A stretch of DNA of 64,000 bases from Nocardioides_C sp963700955 (lineage in GTDB: Bacteria > Actinomycetota > Actinomycetes > Propionibacteriales > Nocardioidaceae): contig CAVOZH010000011.1 in NCBI GenBank assembly GCA_963700955.1, positions 434,001-498,000 on the forward strand, given 5' to 3'. Positions 60,966 to 64,000 of this stretch are shown piece after piece (the first letter of the stretch is position 1; every line of letters begins with the position of its first letter). Both the position numbers and the translations under genes were made by a program. Below the pieces are notes generated by a model. That model was not told the DNA's origin, made no database searches, and worked only from the letters and a program-made list of their open reading frames with translations.

Positions 60966-62349
60966 GCGCGCGCGCCGGCGCCTCGGTCCGCTGCTGCTCG
61001 ACGGGGTCGCGCCACGGGTTCCAGACGTCGCGGACCACCATCACCACGAGGTAGAGCTCGGCTGCGACGCGCACGAGGATGGCGAGCCAGTACAGCTTGT
61101 CGGGCTGGCCGGAGGTGCTCGAGGCGGTGAAGTTCCCCAGGTAGAGCCACACCGCCGCGAAGTAGAAGACCTCGCCGGCCTGCCAGATCAGCAGGTCGCG
61201 CCAGCGGGGCCGGGCCAGCACCGCGAACGGCAGCAGCCACAGGACGTACTGCGGCGAGTACACCTTGTTGACCAGGAGGAACCCCGCCACGACCAGGAAC
61301 GCGAGCTGAGCCACCCGAGGAGTACGACGGGCGCGCAGGCCCAGCACGAGGACGGCCACGCAGACCGCCCCGAAGAACACCCACGACACGAGGTTGATGG
61401 TGTCCGGCGTGACGACGTGGCCGGCCTGCTGCCACACCAGCCACAGTGAGCCGAGGTCTGCTCCCCGGTCGGAGTTGAAGGTCCAGAACACCTTCCACTG
61501 GTCGAACCCGAGCAGCAGCACGGGGGCGTTCACGACCAGCCATGACCCGATCGACGCGGCCGCCACCACCCCGAGCTCACGGAGCCTGCCCCGCCGGAGG
61601 CACACGACGAGGAGCGCTCCGAGCAGGAACATCGGGTAGAGCTTCGTCGCCGTACCGAGCCCGATCATCACGCCGGTGAGCACCGGCCGCCTCCGGGTCC
61701 ATGCCCAGAAGGCCCCCGCGACCATGGCCACCGAGAGGATGTCCCAGTTGATCAGCCCGGCGAGGGCGAGTGCGGGCGAGAGCGCGAACAGCATCGCGTC
61801 CCAGGGACGACCGCGCTGGGCACCGGCCATGAACCACGCGGCGACCAGCAGCACGGCCCCGAGAAGGACCGCCGTCACCACGAAGTAGCGCCCCGACTCC
61901 TTCGCGACCCCCGGCATGGAGTAGATCTGGTCGGCCGGCACGTCGCGACGCGCCTCGAGATCCGGGTCACCGGAGATCGCGTGGGTCAGCACCGCGGCGC
62001 CGTAGGCGAAGTAGCCGATGACCACCGGGTACTCCAGCACCTCGTAGCGACCGCCGGTGTCGCTGAACGGCAGCCGTCCCTCCGCGAAGCCGCGACCGGT
62101 GTAGAGGTACGGGACGTCGGAGTAGCACATCGCGGAGTACCGCAGCTCGCCGTCGGCCCAGTTCGTGTTCACGCACGGCGTCTTCTGCACCATGCCGAGC
62201 ACGAAGGCGAGCGCCGTGACCGCGAGCACCACACGCACCGGTGTCCACCACGGGTGTGGCGCCGCGTGCTCGCCGACCGGCCCTCCGACGACCTCGCTCG
62301 CGACGGTCGCGACGGGGTCCTCGAGGGAGGGCCGGGACGGCTCGATCAC
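60958..62349 (-). CDS. GT87/DUF2029-type polyprenyl-sugar mannosyltransferase-like membrane protein
   Basis: A 463-residue GT-C protein with about 11 helices. The first large loop has CYSDVPYLYTGRGFAEGRLP and GRYEVLEYPVVIGYFAYGA, the acidic segment expected for a polyprenyl-phosphate-sugar donor; LGTATKLYPMFLLGALLVV is the GT87 signature. It likely adds a mannose to a wall or lipid glycan outside the membrane. The GTG at 62349 lies just before the PBP stop codon on the same strand, so it is co-transcribed with the PBP. Confidence 0.85.
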   Translation of the reverse strand: MIEPSRPSLEDPVATVASEVVGGPVGEHAAPHPWWTPVRVVLAVTALAFVLGMVQKTPCVNTNWADGELRYSAMCYSDVPYLYTGRGFAEGRLPFSDTGGRYEVLEYPVVIGYFAYGAAVLTHAISGDPDLEARRDVPADQIYSMPGVAKESGRYFVVTAVLLGAVLLVAAWFMAGAQRGRPWDAMLFALSPALALAGLINWDILSVAMVAGAFWAWTRRRPVLTGVMIGLGTATKLYPMFLLGALLVVCLRRGRLRELGVVAAASIGSWLVVNAPVLLLGFDQWKVFWTFNSDRGADLGSLWLVWQQAGHVVTPDTINLVSWVFFGAVCVAVLVLGLRARRTPRVAQLAFLVVAGFLLVNKVYSPQYVLWLLPFAVLARPRWRDLLIWQAGEVFYFAAVWLYLGNFTASSTSGQPDKLYWLAILVRVAAELYLVVMVVRDVWNPWRDPVEQQRTEAPARALS

Positions 62350-62350
62350 G

Positions 62351-64000
62351 CTACGGACTCGTGCCGTTGTTGCCGTTCCCGTTTCCGTTCCCGGGCGAGG
62401 ACGACGGATCCGGCCCGGGAAGAATCGTGGGCTGCTCACTCGGCGTCGGGGTCGGCGTCGGGGTCGGCGTCGGCGTCTGCTTCGGCTTGGGCGTGTGCTT
62501 CGGCTTCGGCGTCTCGCTCGGCGTCTCGCTCGGCGACGGGCTCGGGGTCTCGCTCGGCGACGGGCTCGGGGTGTACGTCGGGCTGGGCCGCCCGTTGACG
62601 TAGTCGACCTTGGGGAACTCCTCACAGTCCTTGCCGGCGAGCGCCTTGGACATGAAGGTCGTCCAGGTCTTCGTCGGGTAGCCGGCGCCGAAGAAGTCGG
62701 TCTCACCGCCCACACCGTCGAGGTTCTCGGTGCCGGCCTGGCCCTTGACGTACATCACCGAGGCGGAGAGCGTCGGGGTGTAGCCCGCGAACCAGGCCGA
62801 GGTCACCCCGGGCTTGTTGGGCCGGAGGTTCGCCGTGCCGGTCTTGCCGGCCGCCGGGCAGCCCAGCTCCTGCGCTGCGCTGCCCGTGCCCGACTTGACC
62901 ACCTGCTCCTGGGCGTAGACGACGTTGGAGTTCACGTCCTCGGGGAAGGCGCGCTCCTCCTTCTTCTGGTGGGCGTAGAGGGTGTCGCCGTTGCCGTCGG
63001 TGACCTTGTCGATGACGAACCAGTCGTCACGCCTGCCCTCGTTGGCGAACGTGGCGTAGGCCGAGGCCAGGTCCACCGGCTTGATGTCGGCGGTGCCCAG
63101 CGTGATCGTCGGGTCGGGCTTGAGCCCGGGTGCGTTGCGCGGGATGCCGGCCGCCACGGCGGCGTCGATGACCTCTTGCGCCCCGTGGTCCATGCTCATC
63201 GTCATGTCGACGTACGCGGTGTTGATGGACTCGATGGTCGCCTTCAGCATGTTCACGGGTCCGTACTTGTGCCCTTGCTCGTTGCCCACCTCCCGGCCGT
63301 CGGGGAAGGTGTAGAGGTCGCCCTCGAAGGTGTCGAACAGGCTGAAGTCGTTCATCAGGCCGGCGGCGAGGGCGAAGGGCTTGAACGTCGACCCGGGCTG
63401 GCGGCCCGTCATCGCCCAGTTGCGCTGGTCCTTGACGTAGTCCGGTCCGCCGTACATTGCCTTGAGCTTGCCCGTGCCGGGCTCCACCGCGGCGAGGGCG
63501 ACGTTCACGCCCTTGGCGTTGACCTTCGGCCGCTCCTCCTTGACCGCCTGCTCCGCGGCGCGCTGCATCTTCTTCGAGAAGGTGGTGGTGACCCGCAGGC
63601 CGCCACCCTCGATGTCCGCCTCGGTGAAGTCGGCCTGGCCGCTCTCGACCAGCTCGCGGAGCTTGGCCTTGACCAGCGACAGCAGGTAGCCCTTGGACCC
63701 ACCCAGGCTGTCCTGGACCTTGGCCTTCGGGAACTTCGGGAGCTTCTCGGCGTCCTTCTCGGCGACGGAGGGGTCGAGCACGCCCATGTCGGCCATGCCG
63801 TTGAGGACGTAGTGGTAGCGGTTCTCGAGTCGCTCCTTCACATCCGGCCCGTCAGCGGGGTCCATGTTGCCGGGAGAGTTCAGGATCGACGCGAGGACGG
63901 CGCCCTCCTGGACGCTGAGGTCCTTGGCGTCCTTGTGGAAGTAGGCCTGGGCCGCGGCCTGGATGCCGTAGGCACCACGACCGAAGTAGATGGTGTTCAG
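62351..64000 (-). CDS. class A penicillin-binding protein (partial, N-terminus outside the window)
   Basis: The visible 549 residues are the C-terminal part of a bifunctional transglycosylase/transpeptidase that builds peptidoglycan outside the membrane. It begins in the transglycosylase domain (IYFGRGAYGIQAAAQAYF), then the transpeptidase with catalytic Ser in GRQPGSTFKPF, SIN, and KTGTANLRPNKPGVTSAWFA. The last 80 residues are a Pro/Thr/Ser/Lys tail with many PSPSETPSE and PTPTP units, ending in Gly-Asn repeats. The 5' end is cut by the window edge. Confidence 0.95.
   Translation of the reverse strand: MNTIYFGRGAYGIQAAAQAYFHKDAKDLSVQEGAVLASILNSPGNMDPADGPDVKERLENRYHYVLNGMADMGVLDPSVAEKDAEKLPKFPKAKVQDSLGGSKGYLLSLVKAKLRELVESGQADFTEADIEGGGLRVTTTFSKKMQRAAEQAVKEERPKVNAKGVNVALAAVEPGTGKLKAMYGGPDYVKDQRNWAMTGRQPGSTFKPFALAAGLMNDFSLFDTFEGDLYTFPDGREVGNEQGHKYGPVNMLKATIESINTAYVDMTMSMDHGAQEVIDAAVAAGIPRNAPGLKPDPTITLGTADIKPVDLASAYATFANEGRRDDWFVIDKVTDGNGDTLYAHQKKEERAFPEDVNSNVVYAQEQVVKSGTGSAAQELGCPAAGKTGTANLRPNKPGVTSAWFAGYTPTLSASVMYVKGQAGTENLDGVGGETDFFGAGYPTKTWTTFMSKALAGKDCEEFPKVDYVNGRPSPTYTPSPSPSETPSPSPSETPSETPKPKHTPKPKQTPTPTPTPTPTPSEQPTILPGPDPSSSPGNGNGNGNNGTSP

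Overview
The window is high-GC chromosomal DNA from an actinobacterium. Gene content and protein style (DUF222/HNH protein, 13E12-like; rpsF-ssb-rpsR-rplI-dnaB block; MEDS/RsbA-like regulator; many leaderless starts) fit Nocardioidaceae, probably Nocardioides or a close relative. That placement is inference from family knowledge; no database search was run. I found about 60 protein genes, two broken genes, no rRNA, tRNA or CRISPR, and no prophage or complete insertion sequence. The rpsF-to-dnaB block and one parS-like palindrome suggest the window may lie in the origin-proximal part of the chromosome.

Layout. 0-6.6 kb: GH1 glucosidase, GT-C-like membrane glycosyltransferase, a YdeI pseudogene, pirin, then a degenerate diadenylate-cyclase-domain protein followed by pyrE. 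6.6-12.5 kb: a stress island with Hsp20, DUF1918, a P-type cation ATPase carrying an Ala-rich insert, DUF1876, a zinc alcohol dehydrogenase and a two-domain universal stress protein. 12.6-17.2 kb: a lipid cluster (diacylglycerol-kinase-like, alkyl-DHAP-synthase-like, TetR, GlpD) whose 17-bp divergent gap is itself a palindrome. 17.4-20.5 kb: metY and a fused metX-metW. 20.7-31.7 kb: polysaccharide deacetylase, the respiratory nitrate reductase operon narK-narGHJI with a His-rich cupin as last gene, and a second zinc dehydrogenase. 31.7-42.4 kb: YbaK-like editing protein, a coupled membrane protein/response regulator/histidine kinase/DUF2237 operon, Na+/H+ antiporter, VOC, RDD, DEAD-box helicase and glgX. 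42.5-51.5 kb: small and broken genes, paaK, SOS-controlled DUF222/HNH, nitronate monooxygenase, methyltransferase, Tat-exported esterase, RsbA-like regulator and VOC. 51.7-57.6 kb: dnaB, MATE exporter, small membrane protein, and rplI-rpsR-ssb-rpsF. 57.8-64 kb: nfo, FemAB, alanine-racemase-like, GT87, and a class A PBP cut by the window edge.

How the parts connect. Sites matching the mycobacterial DosR/DevR box lie upstream of hsp20-DUF1918-ATPase, USP-ADH-DUF1876 and narK-narGHJI. Two of these regions carry box pairs exactly 21 bp apart. In M. tuberculosis the same kinds of genes (hspX, USPs, ctpF, narK2, a DUF1876 gene) form the hypoxia/NO dormancy regulon, so I infer that this window holds much of an equivalent regulon. 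The regulator itself is not here: the only two-component pair present is of OmpR type.

Other signals: a 65-bp structured repeat found twice, each time filling the gap between convergent genes; a perfect SOS box before the DUF222/HNH gene; DnaA-box-like 9-mers upstream of dnaB; a parS-like palindrome inside the ATPase gene; and at least eleven genes with a TANNNT hexamer 6-8 nt before the start codon and no Shine-Dalgarno, which indicates leaderless transcripts.
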